DNA of 64,000 nt, taken from Flavobacterium anhuiense. GTDB taxonomy: Bacteria > Bacteroidota > Bacteroidia > Flavobacteriales > Flavobacteriaceae. The translations under genes and the position numbers were made by a program. The notes beneath the pieces are model-generated. The model was not told the DNA's origin and searched no databases. It saw only the letters and a program-made list of their open reading frames with translations. Of the stretch, positions 20,766 through 30,368 are shown in pieces; within the stretch, counting starts at the first letter, position 1; every line of letters begins with the position of its first letter. The stretch covers positions 1 to 64,000 of the forward strand of contig NZ_JUIV01000011.1 in NCBI RefSeq assembly GCF_004151235.1, given 5' to 3'.

Positions 20766-21953
20766 ATGAAAACTTTAAACGATTTCGATTTTAAAAATAA
20801 AAAAGCAATTATCCGTGTTGACTTCAACGTGCCGTTGGATGAGAATTTTAATGTAACTGATACAACACGTATTGAAGCAGCAAAACCAACAATTGATGCT
20901 ATTTTAGCTCAAGGGGGAAGTGTGATTTTAATGTCGCACTTAGGAAGACCAAAAGGAGCAGAAGAGAAATACTCTCTAAAACATATTCTAAAAACAGCTT
21001 CTGAAATTTTAGGAGTTCAAGTAAAATTTGCTGAAAACTGTGTGGGTGAGCCAGCTCAAAAAGCAGCAAAAGATTTAAAACCAGGCGAAGTTCTTTTATT
21101 AGAAAATTTACGTTTTCATGCTGAAGAAGAAGCTGGAGATGTATCTTTCGCTAAAGAATTAGCTTCTCTTGGAGATATCTATGTAAACGATGCATTTGGT
21201 ACAGCTCACAGAGCACACGCATCTACTACAATTATTGCACAATTTTTTCCAAACGATAAATGTTTCGGAACATTATTGGCAAAAGAAATTGACAGTTTAA
21301 ATAAAGTTCTTAAAAACAGTGAAAAACCTGTAACTGCTGTTCTTGGAGGTTCTAAAGTTTCTTCTAAAATCACCGTAATCGAAAATATCTTAGATAAAGT
21401 AGATCACATGATTATTGGAGGAGGAATGACTTTTACTTTCATTAAAGCTCAAGGAGGAAAAATCGGTGAGTCTATCTGCGAAGATGACAAATTAGATTTG
21501 GCTCTTGAAATTTTAAGATTAGCTAAAGAAAAAGGCGTTCAGGTTCATATTCCTGTTGATGTTATTGCAGCAGACGATTTCTCAAACAATGCAAATACTC
21601 AGGTTGTAGATGTAACTGCAATTCCTGACGGATGGCAAGGTTTAGATGCAGGTCCAAAATCTTTAGAGAACTTCAAGAAAGTTATTTTAGAGTCAAAAAC
21701 AATTCTTTGGAATGGTCCATTGGGAGTTTTTGAAATGGAAACTTTCTCTAAAGGTACAATTGCATTAGGAGATTATATCGCAGAAGCTACAGCAAATGGA
21801 GCATTTTCATTAGTTGGTGGTGGAGATTCTGTTGCAGCAGTAAAACAGTTCGGATTTGAAGACAAAATGAGCTATGTTTCTACTGGTGGTGGAGCAATGC
21901 TAGAAATGTTAGAAGGAAGAATTTTACCTGGAATCGCTGCGATTTTAGACTAA
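20766..21953 (+). CDS. pgk: Phosphoglycerate kinase
   Basis: This 395-residue protein is a full-length phosphoglycerate kinase, the cytosolic glycolytic enzyme that transfers phosphate from 1,3-bisphosphoglycerate to ADP. Visible family motifs are RVDFNVPLD at residues 17-25, SHLGRPKG at 57-64 for substrate binding, the hinge segment [20 protein letters not shown], and the nucleotide-binding GGGDSVAAV near the C-terminus. It has its own promoter and follows sprF, as it does in F. johnsoniae. The length is normal for the family and nothing is missing. Confidence 0.98.
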   Translation: MKTLNDFDFKNKKAIIRVDFNVPLDENFNVTDTTRIEAAKPTIDAILAQGGSVILMSHLGRPKGAEEKYSLKHILKTASEILGVQVKFAENCVGEPAQKAAKDLKPGEVLLLENLRFHAEEEAGDVSFAKELASLGDIYVNDAFGTAHRAHASTTIIAQFFPNDKCFGTLLAKEIDSLNKVLKNSEKPVTAVLGGSKVSSKITVIENILDKVDHMIIGGGMTFTFIKAQGGKIGESICEDDKLDLALEILRLAKEKGVQVHIPVDVIAADDFSNNANTQVVDVTAIPDGWQGLDAGPKSLENFKKVILESKTILWNGPLGVFEMETFSKGTIALGDYIAEATANGAFSLVGGGDSVAAVKQFGFEDKMSYVSTGGGAMLEMLEGRILPGIAAILD

Positions 21954-22063
21954 AAAATCACAATTAACATTTTTTTAAACAGTTTTCTTCAATAAAGGGC
22001 TTAGATTTGCAAAAATACAACTCTTGTAATTGTTTGAATTACAGAATTTTAAAATAATGTTAT

Positions 22064-23875
22064 ATGATTGTAAAAAAATTATCATTAGTGGTTTCGGCTT
22101 TCTTTTCGTTAGCTGTCTGTGCGCAAGAAACTGCAAAGGCAGATATAGAACTGAAACCAGAGGTTAAGCTTTCATATTTAGATTCTATTAAAAGTACATT
22201 CAAAAAAAACGATCTTGCTGCAAAAGTAGATAGTCTATGGATGAACGAATTAGTAAGTCTGGATATTTATGATGATCTAACCAAAGACATTCAAACCATT
22301 AACAAAGATGTTACTGTTGATGAAGAACTTCCAACCGAATTGCTAAAACAGCGTTTGGCAGCGATGAATCAGAAATCACCTTTTGAGATACAATACAATC
22401 AAGGTTTAGAAAATATAATAAAGTCATTTCTCAAGAACCGTAAAAAATCGTTTTCTCGATTAATGGCTTTATCAGAATATTATTTCCCAATCTTCGAGGA
22501 TGCTTTTGCCAAACAAAACGTTCCTCTGGAAATAAAATATTTAGCCGTTGTAGAATCTGCTTTAAATCCTAAAGCAGTTTCTAAAATGGGCGCTACGGGA
22601 CTTTGGCAGTTTATGTACGGAACCGGAAAACAATATGCTCTTAAAATCGATTCTTATATCGACGAAAGAAGCGACCCTCTTAAAGCTACAGCCGCAGCGT
22701 CTGAATACATGACCAAAATGTTTAATATTTTTGGCGACTGGGAACTGGTTTTAGCATCTTACAACTCGGGTCCAGGAAATGTTACCAAAGCTATTCGTCG
22801 CTCTGGCGGAAAAACAAAATACTGGGACATTCGCAATTATCTTCCAAAAGAAACTCAAGGTTACGTTCCTGCTTTCTTAGCAACAATGTACCTTTTTGAA
22901 TACCACAAAGAACACGGAATTAACCCAGAAAGAGCTGTAGTTAAAAACTTTGAAACAGATACTGTTGCTGTCAAAAATCAAATGTCTTTCAAACAGATTG
23001 CCGATTTATTAGACATGCCACAATCTCAGATTCAACTTTTAAATCCGTCGTATAAAATGGGAGTTGTACCTTTTTACCAAGGAGAACAGCATTTTATTAG
23101 ACTTCCAAAAGATAAAGTAGCAACATTTGTTTCCAATGAAGAGCAGATTTATGCTTATGTAAAACATGATACAGAGTTTAGAACCACTTCATCTCGATTG
23201 GCAGTTAAATATGCGCCAAAAGCAAAACCAGCAACTGTAAAACCAGCGCCGGTTGATAATGGAGATTTTGAATTTTATAAAGTTAGAAAAGGAGATAATT
23301 TAGGTGCAATCGCGGCAAAATATGATGTAAGTATTTCAGATATTAAAAAATGGAATAACTTAAAAACAAATGCTGTAGCAATTGGAAGAAGCCTGAAAAT
23401 TAAAGCAGAAGAAGAGGCTCCTGTTAAAACTCTTCCTGCTGCTGTAGACAAAGAACAAGCAATTGCATCTGCAGAAAATAAAGAGAAAACAGCCGTAGAT
23501 ATGGACTATGTTGTAGTGGCTGGTGATAATTTAGGCAGCATTGCAAAGAAATTCGGTACGACTATTGCGGAGTTAAAAGAACTTAATAATTTAACTTCAA
23601 ATAACATTGGTTTAGGAAAAACATTGATTATTTCTAAAGCAGCAATAGTTATAGAAGAGCCGACTTCAACAGCAATTGCATCAAACTCGGTTGATACATT
23701 CAAGAAAAAAGCACCTTCTAAAAACGTTAGCGAAGATTATTACGTTAAAAAAGGAGATTCTTTATACAGCATTTCTAAAAAATATCCTGGAGTAACAATT
23801 TCAGATATTAAAAAATGGAATGGTATTAAAGATGAAGATATTAAACCGGGAATGAAACTTAAAATAAACGGATAA
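22064..23875 (+). CDS. MltD-like lytic transglycosylase with three LysM domains
   Basis: This 603-residue secreted protein has a signal peptide (residues 1-20, ending CAQ). A helical region is followed by a family 1 transglycosylase (SLT) domain at about 130-285, with the catalytic glutamate E164 in VVESALN, GATGLWQFM at 177-184 and ASYNSGPGNV further on. Three LysM peptidoglycan-binding domains begin near residues 404 (YKVRKGDNLGAIA), 481 (YVVVAGDNLGSIA) and 558 (YYVKKGDSLYSIS). It should cleave glycan strands in the periplasm during wall turnover. A TAGATTTG box at 22002-22009 is a possible -7 element. The gene order pgk, LysM transglycosylase, DUF4837 is, from memory, shared with other flavobacteria. 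Confidence 0.9.
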   Translation: MIVKKLSLVVSAFFSLAVCAQETAKADIELKPEVKLSYLDSIKSTFKKNDLAAKVDSLWMNELVSLDIYDDLTKDIQTINKDVTVDEELPTELLKQRLAAMNQKSPFEIQYNQGLENIIKSFLKNRKKSFSRLMALSEYYFPIFEDAFAKQNVPLEIKYLAVVESALNPKAVSKMGATGLWQFMYGTGKQYALKIDSYIDERSDPLKATAAASEYMTKMFNIFGDWELVLASYNSGPGNVTKAIRRSGGKTKYWDIRNYLPKETQGYVPAFLATMYLFEYHKEHGINPERAVVKNFETDTVAVKNQMSFKQIADLLDMPQSQIQLLNPSYKMGVVPFYQGEQHFIRLPKDKVATFVSNEEQIYAYVKHDTEFRTTSSRLAVKYAPKAKPATVKPAPVDNGDFEFYKVRKGDNLGAIAAKYDVSISDIKKWNNLKTNAVAIGRSLKIKAEEEAPVKTLPAAVDKEQAIASAENKEKTAVDMDYVVVAGDNLGSIAKKFGTTIAELKELNNLTSNNIGLGKTLIISKAAIVIEEPTSTAIASNSVDTFKKKAPSKNVSEDYYVKKGDSLYSISKKYPGVTISDIKKWNGIKDEDIKPGMKLKING

Positions 23876-23921
23876 TAGAAAAATCTTATTAAATTTGGGT
23901 TTTATTTCATAAATTAAAAAA

Positions 23922-24890
23922 ATGAATAAAACCCATTTTTTATTGCTACTAATTCCATTTTTCCTGACTTCTTGTTTCAAAAGTGAAAAGCAAAGCGAAA
24001 CGGTTTCTGGAAAAACGAATACCATTTCGGTCATAATTGACGATCAATTGTGGTATGGAGAAGTAGGCGATAGCATTAGAAATAAATTTGCCTCTCCCGT
24101 TCTTGGACTTACCCAAGAAGAGCCGCTTTTTACCATAAATCAATATCCAGCCAGATTGCTTGAAGGTTTTGTTACGGACAGCCGAAGCATAATCGTGGTC
24201 AAAAAAGCCCCTACAGATAAATTCGAAATCATTCGAAGCAAAACATTACCGCACAATACTTTTCGCATTTACGGAAAATCTGTAGATGATATTATTTGTA
24301 GTATTGAATTGAACGCACCGCAAATAATTAAAATTATTCATGACGCTGAAATTGAGAAAATTCAGGACGACAACAGTACCTCACTGTTAAATAAAGCAAT
24401 CATAAAAAACAAATTTCACATCAACATCCAGATTCCGACAGGATATGAATACATGTTGCATAAAAAGAAATTCATCTGGCTCAAAAAAGAAATTATAAGC
24501 GGTAATACCAGTTTATTAATTTACCAGATTCCGCTTTATAATTTCAAGAAGAAAAAAGATGTTGTCAATGCAATTGTCAAAATGCGGGATTCGATTGGGA
24601 AATATATACAAGGTCGTGAACCTAACACCCAAATGATTACCAGTGAAGCATACGCACCCTATTTTTCAAAAGTAACTTTAGACAATAAAAATGCATTCGA
24701 AACAAAAGGAACGTGGGAATTGAAAAATGATTTCATGACCGGGCCTTTTATCAACTATGCTATTATTGATGAAACCTTTAACCGTGTTTTGGTTATCGAA
24801 GGATTCTCATATTCACCCTCACATCAAGAACGAGATTTAATGCTAGAACTCGAAGCAATCATAAAAACCGTGAGAATCGACAAACGATAA
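23922..24890 (+). CDS. DUF4837-family lipoprotein
   Basis: This 322-residue protein has a lipoprotein signal with the lipobox FLTSC (residues 15-19). The body carries features I associate with DUF4837 of Bacteroidota: WYGEVGDSIRNKF, LTQEEPLFTINQYP near the front, and a C-terminal GPFINYAIIDE and VIEGFSYSP. It is therefore probably anchored to the inner or outer membrane facing the periplasm. The function is unknown. It starts 46 bases after the lytic transglycosylase and may be co-transcribed with it. Confidence 0.75.
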   Translation: MNKTHFLLLLIPFFLTSCFKSEKQSETVSGKTNTISVIIDDQLWYGEVGDSIRNKFASPVLGLTQEEPLFTINQYPARLLEGFVTDSRSIIVVKKAPTDKFEIIRSKTLPHNTFRIYGKSVDDIICSIELNAPQIIKIIHDAEIEKIQDDNSTSLLNKAIIKNKFHINIQIPTGYEYMLHKKKFIWLKKEIISGNTSLLIYQIPLYNFKKKKDVVNAIVKMRDSIGKYIQGREPNTQMITSEAYAPYFSKVTLDNKNAFETKGTWELKNDFMTGPFINYAIIDETFNRVLVIEGFSYSPSHQERDLMLELEAIIKTVRIDKR

Positions 24891-24899
24891 GAGGTTTTT

Positions 24900-25080
24900 G
24901 TTTCAAGTTGGAGGTTTCAGGTTCTATGTTTCAAGTTTAAAGTTTCAAAATCTCACGATTATAGGTCTACATTTCTTAGAGAACTTCACCTTCTCAATAT
25001 GACTTAGTGTCCTTTGCGTAAAACCTTTGCGAACTTTGCGGTTAAAAATCCAAAGTATATCAACTTGAAACATGAAACAA
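24900..25080. repeat. Degenerate intergenic repeats with a 12-bp inverted repeat
   Basis: The 249-base gap before the DUF1579 gene has no coding signal. ATGTTTCAAGTT at 24926-24937 is exactly complementary to AACTTGAAACAT at 25062-25073. Around the first arm, GTTTCAAGT-like words recur (24900-24948). Between the arms, CTTTGCGTAAAACCTTTGCG and AACTTTGCGG (25012-25042) belong to a TTTGCG word family that also appears at 59973-60046. Confidence 0.6.
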
Positions 25081-25139
25081 AATAAAACAAGCAAAATTTT
25101 TCGTACTTTTATTCATAACAAACATAAAAACAAATAGTT

Positions 25140-25781
25140 ATGAAAAAATTAACCGCAACCTTAGCAATTATAACCCTGTGTTTTATTTCTTGTAAAAAAG
25201 AAGTGAAGGAAGAATCGACAACTCCAGCAGCGACAGATTCTGTTAAAACCGAAGAACCTGTTGCCGAAGCACCATTAGATTCTGCGGCGCAGATGAAAGC
25301 ATGGCAGGAATATGCAACGCCAGGAAATCCGCATAAAATACTGGCTGATGAAGTTGGAACATGGAATTGCGATATGACATTCTGGTCTGATGCCAATGCA
25401 AAACCCGAAAAAGAAACTTCTGTAGCAGAGATCAAAATGGTCTTAGGCGGTCGCTTTCAAGAAGCAACGTATAAAGGAACGATGATGGGACAACCATTTG
25501 AAGGCAAAGGAACAGTAGGTTATAATAATGCTAGCAAAGAATATATCTCCACATTTATTGATAATATGGGAACTGGAATGATGACTAGCACAGGAAAGTA
25601 TAACGAAAGTACTAAGAGCATAGAATATTTTGGAGAAATGGCTGATCCTGTAACCACTAAAAACATCAAGTATAGAGAAGTGTACACCATTGTAGATGCT
25701 AAAACCCGAAAAATGGAAATGTACGATACAAAAAACGGAACCGAATATAAAAGCATGGAAATTATTATGACCAAAAAGTAA
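25140..25781 (+). CDS. DUF1579-family lipoprotein
   Basis: This 213-residue protein has a lipoprotein signal peptide with its cysteine at residue 18 (CFISC). A low-complexity Thr/Glu/Ala linker follows, then a DUF1579-type domain: GTWNCDMTFW, a GGRFQEATYKG strand, PFEGKGTVGYNN and STGKYNES. DUF1579 proteins are small beta-barrel-like proteins of unknown role; a lipid-anchored periplasmic location is inferred from the signal. It stands alone between repeat-bearing spacers. Confidence 0.8.
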   Translation: MKKLTATLAIITLCFISCKKEVKEESTTPAATDSVKTEEPVAEAPLDSAAQMKAWQEYATPGNPHKILADEVGTWNCDMTFWSDANAKPEKETSVAEIKMVLGGRFQEATYKGTMMGQPFEGKGTVGYNNASKEYISTFIDNMGTGMMTSTGKYNESTKSIEYFGEMADPVTTKNIKYREVYTIVDAKTRKMEMYDTKNGTEYKSMEIIMTKK

Positions 25782-25938
25782 CTTCTTAGGTACAAAGTAA
25801 CATAGGCACAAAGGCACAAAGTTTTATTTCTATGAGATACTACTTTGTGTCTTTTTGATTTTTATAAGAAACTTTAGCGAAGCTAAAAAAATACTATAAC
25901 TTAGCGTCTTCGTGCCTTCGTGGCAAAAAAAAGCGGAA
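25782..25938. repeat. Degenerate ACAAAG / CTTCGTG repeat spacer
   Basis: The spacer holds GGTACAAAGTAACATAGGC, then GCACAAAGGCACAAAG, and later CTTCGTGCCTTCGTGGCAA. These near-tandem words resemble the TTTGCG and ACAAAG words in other spacers of the window (34560-34600, 51210-51243). No gene is visible. Confidence 0.45.
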
Positions 25939-26385
25939 ATGGAATTAAAATGGAAAATAAAGCCTTTTGAGGCATTAACTGTTCATGAGTTATATGATTT
26001 ACTCAAACTAAGAAGTGAAATCTTTGTAGTAGAGCAAAATTGCGTTTATTTGGATCTTGATGGTAAGGACAAAAAGGCGTTGCACTTATTAGGAGAGTTC
26101 GAAGGCAAAATTGTAGCTTATTCGCGCTTATTTGATGCTGGAATTAGTTTTGATAATGCTTCAATCGGAAGAGTTACTGTAGATGCCAATTACAGAGATA
26201 GAAAATGGGGACATGAATTAATGCGTGAAGCAATAGCTGGAATTAAATCCAATTTTGGAAAAGATAAAATTACAATTGGCGCGCAATTGTATTTAAAGAA
26301 ATTCTACGAAAGCCACGGTTTTGTGCAAACCAGCGAAATGTATTTAGAAGATGATATTCCGCACATAGAAATGGTGAGAGAATAA
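25939..26385 (+). CDS. ElaA-like GNAT N-acetyltransferase
   Basis: This protein of 148 residues matches the ElaA branch of GNAT acetyltransferases: LYDLLKLRSEIFVVEQNCVY near the start, then SIGRVTVDANYRDRKWG, the acetyl-CoA binding region, and a C-terminal FYESHGFVQTSEMYLEDDIPH. It probably acetylates a small molecule or peptide amine; the substrate is unknown. The start at 25939 (MELKWKIKPF) is chosen over an earlier in-frame ATG at 25912, which lies in repeat sequence. Confidence 0.85.
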   Translation: MELKWKIKPFEALTVHELYDLLKLRSEIFVVEQNCVYLDLDGKDKKALHLLGEFEGKIVAYSRLFDAGISFDNASIGRVTVDANYRDRKWGHELMREAIAGIKSNFGKDKITIGAQLYLKKFYESHGFVQTSEMYLEDDIPHIEMVRE

Positions 26386-26472
26386 TTAAAAAGGAAGTAA
26401 ATCTGAAAGGATTTTTAGTGCGTTCCAATAGGTGAAATCTTAGAATCTTAGCAGCTTAGTATCTTAGAAAAA

Positions 26473-27276
26473 CTAAATTTTCGTAATCACAAATTCTACC
26501 CGGCGATCATAATTATCACCTCTGCCTAAAGGATATCGATTGCCGCATCCAATATAGGTCATGCGGCTTTTGGATATTTTTTTTGAGATTAAATAATGGA
26601 AAACAGTTTTGGCGCGATTCCAGGAAAGTCTTCTTTCTTTGGTATCTTTATCAATTCCGTCGCTGTAAATTTCTGGAGTGCAGCAGACGTGCCCTCTGAT
26701 TTCAAAATTCAGGCTTCTGTGATTTTGAAGAATGATTGCAATTTTATCCAATTCTTTTTTAGAATTGCTGGTTAGTTTCGCACTTCCAATTTCGAATAAA
26801 ATGGACTCTAAATATACTTTATCGCCCACTTTTAAATTGTCTTTGAAAGAAGTATAAACGCCTTTGCCGAAACTATTTTTCTTAACAACAATTAAGTCAA
26901 CCCGCCGATTTCGCAAACGTGTCTCGTATAGATTCTCTACCGTATCTGGTTTTACGACAACACGCCCTTTTCCCTCAAGAATGACAATTTTACTCTGATT
27001 GAATCCTTTATTAATCAAAAGATTCTGAATCGTATTGGCTCGATTATTTGACAATCTAAAGTTATACTCATCATTTCCGCGATCATCACAATAGCCATAA
27101 ATCTGTATAGACTCAACTTTTGATGTGTCTATATTTTTTATAAAGTTTGAAACAACAGTAATTTGTTTATCTGTCAGATCATACCTGTCAAATTCAAAAT
27201 AAATAGTTTCAACAGGTTTTTGTTGTGCCGTTACTGTATAAAATGAAAAAAGAGTCAGGGCTAGAGTTATCTTCAT
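26473..27276 (-). CDS. Secreted protein with two tandem OmpA-like domains
   Basis: This 267-residue protein has a signal peptide (residues 1-17, ending VTAQ) and then two consecutive OmpA C-terminal-like peptidoglycan-binding domains. The first spans about 22-130 (IYFEFDRYDLT, LSNNRANTIQNLL, RRVDLIVV) and the second about 155-266 (ILFEIGSAKLTSNSKKELD, LSWNRAKTVFHYL, RRVEFVITK). There is no lipobox and no barrel, so it may be a periplasmic wall-binding protein. It follows the S41 protease gene by 3 bases and is the last gene of that operon. The doubling of the domain is unusual. Confidence 0.85.
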   Translation of the reverse strand: MKITLALTLFSFYTVTAQQKPVETIYFEFDRYDLTDKQITVVSNFIKNIDTSKVESIQIYGYCDDRGNDEYNFRLSNNRANTIQNLLINKGFNQSKIVILEGKGRVVVKPDTVENLYETRLRNRRVDLIVVKKNSFGKGVYTSFKDNLKVGDKVYLESILFEIGSAKLTSNSKKELDKIAIILQNHRSLNFEIRGHVCCTPEIYSDGIDKDTKERRLSWNRAKTVFHYLISKKISKSRMTYIGCGNRYPLGRGDNYDRRVEFVITKI

Positions 27277-27279
27277 TCA

Positions 27280-28917
27280 CTACATTTTTAAAATCGTCTT
27301 ATATTCTGTTGGGTTATTTAATACACTAACTGCTCTTTTAATTTCTGAATTGTTTTTTAAATAATACTGATACAAACCTTCTTGATATTGATATCTTTTA
27401 ATCAATTCTTCCAAAATCATGTTTTTGATTTCTTTTTGGTTTTTGTCCAGTAAGGTAGTTTCGCTTTTTTCTAAAGCATTCAACAATTGCTGATATTCGG
27501 CAGTAATGGTCTCATCTATTTTTTCTTTTTTAGCTGCAGCTAAAGTATTTTTCAAAGCCACTTCAGTATCTGTGTCAAAAGTGATTTTATTCGTTTTCAG
27601 ATATTGTTTGAAAGCGGTGTAATCTGCATCTGTCAAAGTTGGAATCTTATCCCCCAAATTTGGATTTTTGTAATAATATGTTGTAGCATAATCAAATACA
27701 CCATCGTTCTTAATTAAAGCTGTTGCAATGGCACTGGTTTTTGCTTCTTCCAATTCGATATCAGGCAAAACTCCTCCGCCATCATAAACCGTTCTTCCTT
27801 TTCTGGTTTTAAAAGCATTATAATTTTTGGCATCTGTTTTTTGAGCCACGCCATTTTTATCTTTATGCGAATAGTCCAAAGCTTGAATACATCTTCCAGA
27901 AGGCGTATAATATCTTGAAATGGTTACTTTCAGCTGAGTTCCGTAAGTTAAATCAACCGAACGCTGTACTAAACCTTTTCCGAAACTTCTGCTTCCTAAA
28001 ATTACAGCACGATCTAAATCCTGCAAAGCTCCCGAAACAATTTCAGATGCTGAAGCACTTCTTCCGTTTACTAAAATTGCTAACGGAATTTCAGTATCAA
28101 CCGGTTCTTTTTGCGTTTTATAAGTATTGTTATGTTTCTCAATTCGTGATTTAGTGGTTACAATTACTTCATTCTTTGGAACAAACAAATTGCAGATATC
28201 AATCGCTTCATTCAATAAACCACCTGGATTGCCTCTTAAATCCAAAACAATCTGTTTAGCTCCATCAGCTTTTAATTTTTCAAGAGCGTCTTTTACTTCT
28301 GCAGAAGCTTTTCTGCTAAAATGCGCTAAAACAATATATCCTGTTTTGTCATCAATTTTTCCATAAAAAGGAACCGATTTAATATCAACTTCATCCAAAA
28401 CCAAAACCGTAGTATTTGGTTTTCCTTGACGAAGGTATTTGATATTGATTTTAGTGTTTTTTGTTCCCTTCAATAATTGCGAAGCATCATCCTTGAAATC
28501 GGCAATCAAAACATCACCAATTTGGATAATTTCGTCACCAGCTTTTAATCCCGCTTTATCTGCAGGATAATTTTTATAAGGTTCGCGTACAATGAGACGA
28601 TCGTTTTTTCTAGAAATCAAAGCGCCAATTCCAGTATATTCTCCAGTATTATTGATTTTAAAGTTTACAACATCTTGCTCGTTAAAATAAACTGTGTATG
28701 GGTCTAAACTTCCCAACATGCTTTTAATGGCTTTGTCCATCAAATCTCCTGGATTGGTTTCGTCGACATAATTGGTATTTACAGCTTTAAACAAAGTCGT
28801 AAAAATCTCGATCTGTTTGGCAATTTCAAAAAAGTCTTCTCTAAAACTGGTTCCAACAAACAACATTCCCGCCGCAGCGACTGGTATAATAAATTTCTTT
28901 TTGAAATACGGATACAT
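27280..28917 (-). CDS. S41-family carboxy-terminal processing protease
   Basis: This 545-residue protein has an N-terminal membrane segment or signal (FIIPVAAAGMLFVG), a helical segment, a PDZ domain at about 90-175 (GIGALISRKN, ADKAGLKAGDEI) and a catalytic S41 domain. The catalytic serine is probably S289 in GRSASASEI and the lysine K314 in SFGKG; this 25-residue spacing matches the Prc Ser/Lys pair. A long helical tail follows. Such CtpA/Prc proteases cleave periplasmic proteins from their C-termini. It is flanked at 2-3 bases by a DUF4349 gene upstream and the OmpA-like gene downstream, indicating one transcript. Confidence 0.93.
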   Translation of the reverse strand: MYPYFKKKFIIPVAAAGMLFVGTSFREDFFEIAKQIEIFTTLFKAVNTNYVDETNPGDLMDKAIKSMLGSLDPYTVYFNEQDVVNFKINNTGEYTGIGALISRKNDRLIVREPYKNYPADKAGLKAGDEIIQIGDVLIADFKDDASQLLKGTKNTKINIKYLRQGKPNTTVLVLDEVDIKSVPFYGKIDDKTGYIVLAHFSRKASAEVKDALEKLKADGAKQIVLDLRGNPGGLLNEAIDICNLFVPKNEVIVTTKSRIEKHNNTYKTQKEPVDTEIPLAILVNGRSASASEIVSGALQDLDRAVILGSRSFGKGLVQRSVDLTYGTQLKVTISRYYTPSGRCIQALDYSHKDKNGVAQKTDAKNYNAFKTRKGRTVYDGGGVLPDIELEEAKTSAIATALIKNDGVFDYATTYYYKNPNLGDKIPTLTDADYTAFKQYLKTNKITFDTDTEVALKNTLAAAKKEKIDETITAEYQQLLNALEKSETTLLDKNQKEIKNMILEELIKRYQYQEGLYQYYLKNNSEIKRAVSVLNNPTEYKTILKM

Positions 28918-28919
28918 GA

Positions 28920-29768
28920 TTATTCTTTTTTTCTTCTTTTTAATCTTTTTCTAATAAAATAGGCAAATACAACAAACAAAATTACAAAAGGCCAAGCACT
29001 TAATAGTGAAATCAATAAATCGGATAAAGTATAGAATCCAGATTCAATTGCGCTCCAAAGTTTTGAACCGTAAGATATTTTCACGCCCTCTTTTTCAGGG
29101 ATTGTTTTATAAAATTCAATAGTAACTGTGCTTTCAGAAACTCGGCTTTCCAAATATTTCAGCTGACCTTCTTTGGCTTCTATTTCTTCGCGAATAGCTG
29201 AAATTTGTTCTTCTATTTCTAAAATTTCGCTGACTTTGTTCGCTTTCTTTAAAATTTCAAGATAACGCTCTTCAAGCTTTTTCTTGGTTTTTAATCTCGA
29301 AGTAAGATCAATATATTGTTCGGTAACATCTTGAGCAGAAATAGTTTTTACTTCAAAATAAGAAACACCTTTAGAAATATCACTTATAAAACGGTCAAAA
29401 TTCTGACTTGGTACTTTTATAGTAAGATTTCTAAAAAGAGTTGCAAAATCTTTTCCTTCAGAATCGTTTATAATTCGTGCTTTACTAGTCGAAGCCGCTT
29501 TTTTAATTTGACTGAAAGAGTTTTCTAAATTATCAGTTTCAAATTTTAAAGTCGCTTCTTTTATGATTTTTTGCTCGATTTTTTCTTTGACTGGAGGCGG
29601 CGGTGGCGGTGGAGCATTGTTCGGATCTGGCTCTCTGTCATAAGCGACATTTTCTGCATTTGCAGGCATTTTTACAGATGAAATAACAATGTTTTCAGCT
29701 GAAGCATCAGCTTTATTGCAGCCTGAAAGAATTAAAAACAAAAAAGATAAAAAGAAAATATGTCGCAT
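28920..29768 (-). CDS. DUF4349-family lipoprotein with C-terminal membrane helix
   Basis: This 282-residue protein has a lipobox (LSGC, cysteine 17), a polyproline run at about 53-60, and the DUF4349 core (IIKEATLKFETDNL, FRNLTIKVPSQNFDRFISD, VTEQYIDLTSRLKTKKKLEE). A coiled coil follows at about 165-215, and a C-terminal transmembrane helix ends in a basic RKRLKRRKKE tail. The topology suggests an envelope protein. The function of DUF4349 is not known. It shares the transcript with the S41 protease. Confidence 0.85.
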   Translation of the reverse strand: MRHIFFLSFLFLILSGCNKADASAENIVISSVKMPANAENVAYDREPDPNNAPPPPPPPVKEKIEQKIIKEATLKFETDNLENSFSQIKKAASTSKARIINDSEGKDFATLFRNLTIKVPSQNFDRFISDISKGVSYFEVKTISAQDVTEQYIDLTSRLKTKKKLEERYLEILKKANKVSEILEIEEQISAIREEIEAKEGQLKYLESRVSESTVTIEFYKTIPEKEGVKISYGSKLWSAIESGFYTLSDLLISLLSAWPFVILFVVFAYFIRKRLKRRKKE

Positions 29769-29838
29769 AAAATTTCGATTTAGATCTAAAACTACGATTT
29801 TTTTGTCTAATTTGATTATTAATCTTACGTTTTGAAAT

Positions 29839-30243
29839 TTACGATTCGGTTTTCTGCTCAGAATCTGGAGTTGTGTTTATTTGAAGTGAAAATTTCTCAA
29901 ACAACTGAATCATTTTCGTGTTGATTTCTTGGTAAGATAATCGGTCTTTTGTCTGATAAAAAAGCATTATCGAATAATTTTGATCGAGATTATCCAAAAG
30001 CAAATGTTTGTTTAAACGATAGGTTTCTCTTAAAACTCTTTTAAAGTAATTTCGATCAACGGCTTTCTTGAAATATTTCTTAGAAACCGAAACGCCAATC
30101 TTGGTTTGTTCTTCTGAATTTGCTTCCGCTTGACGGTAAACCAAACGAAGCGGATATTTGGACACCGATTTTCCTTCAGAAAACAGTAAACCAATTGTCG
30201 TTTTGCTTTTTAAACGCTCGTTTTTAGGGTAAGTAAAGTTCAT
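29839..30243 (-). CDS. rnpA: Ribonuclease P protein component
   Basis: This 134-residue basic protein carries the RnpA pattern: FPKNERLKSK-like start, LLFSEGKSVSKYPLRLVYR, KIGVSVSKKYFKKAVDRNYF and KRVLRETYRLNK (the conserved RNR-like helix reads DRNYFKRVLRE). It binds RNase P RNA and helps remove 5' leaders from pre-tRNA. TACCTTTG (minus strand, 30275-30282) is a likely -7 box. It sits 70 bases upstream of the DUF4349-protease genes on the same strand; rpmH is not next to it in this window. Confidence 0.95.
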   Translation of the reverse strand: MNFTYPKNERLKSKTTIGLLFSEGKSVSKYPLRLVYRQAEANSEEQTKIGVSVSKKYFKKAVDRNYFKRVLRETYRLNKHLLLDNLDQNYSIMLFYQTKDRLSYQEINTKMIQLFEKFSLQINTTPDSEQKTES

Positions 30244-30342
30244 TTAATTCAGAAAAGATTTGCAAATTCTGGTACAAAGGTACAATTAAACCATAAAAAC
30301 AGTTATTGTTTTCAATTTTAATAAGTCTAAAAATATATTTAC

Positions 30343-30350
30343 TACTTTTG
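30343..30350 (+). promoter_or_regulatory. Probable -7 promoter element of plsC
   Basis: TACTTTTG matches TAnnTTTG and lies 19 bases before the plsC start. No TTG is found at the usual distance upstream. Confidence 0.4.
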
Positions 30351-30368
30351 CGCATTAATTTTTGAAGC

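Noticed and set aside
25443..25819. Long minus-strand frames opposite the DUF1579 gene
   Set aside because: They are shadows of the plus-strand gene, which has a lipobox and a recognisable domain.
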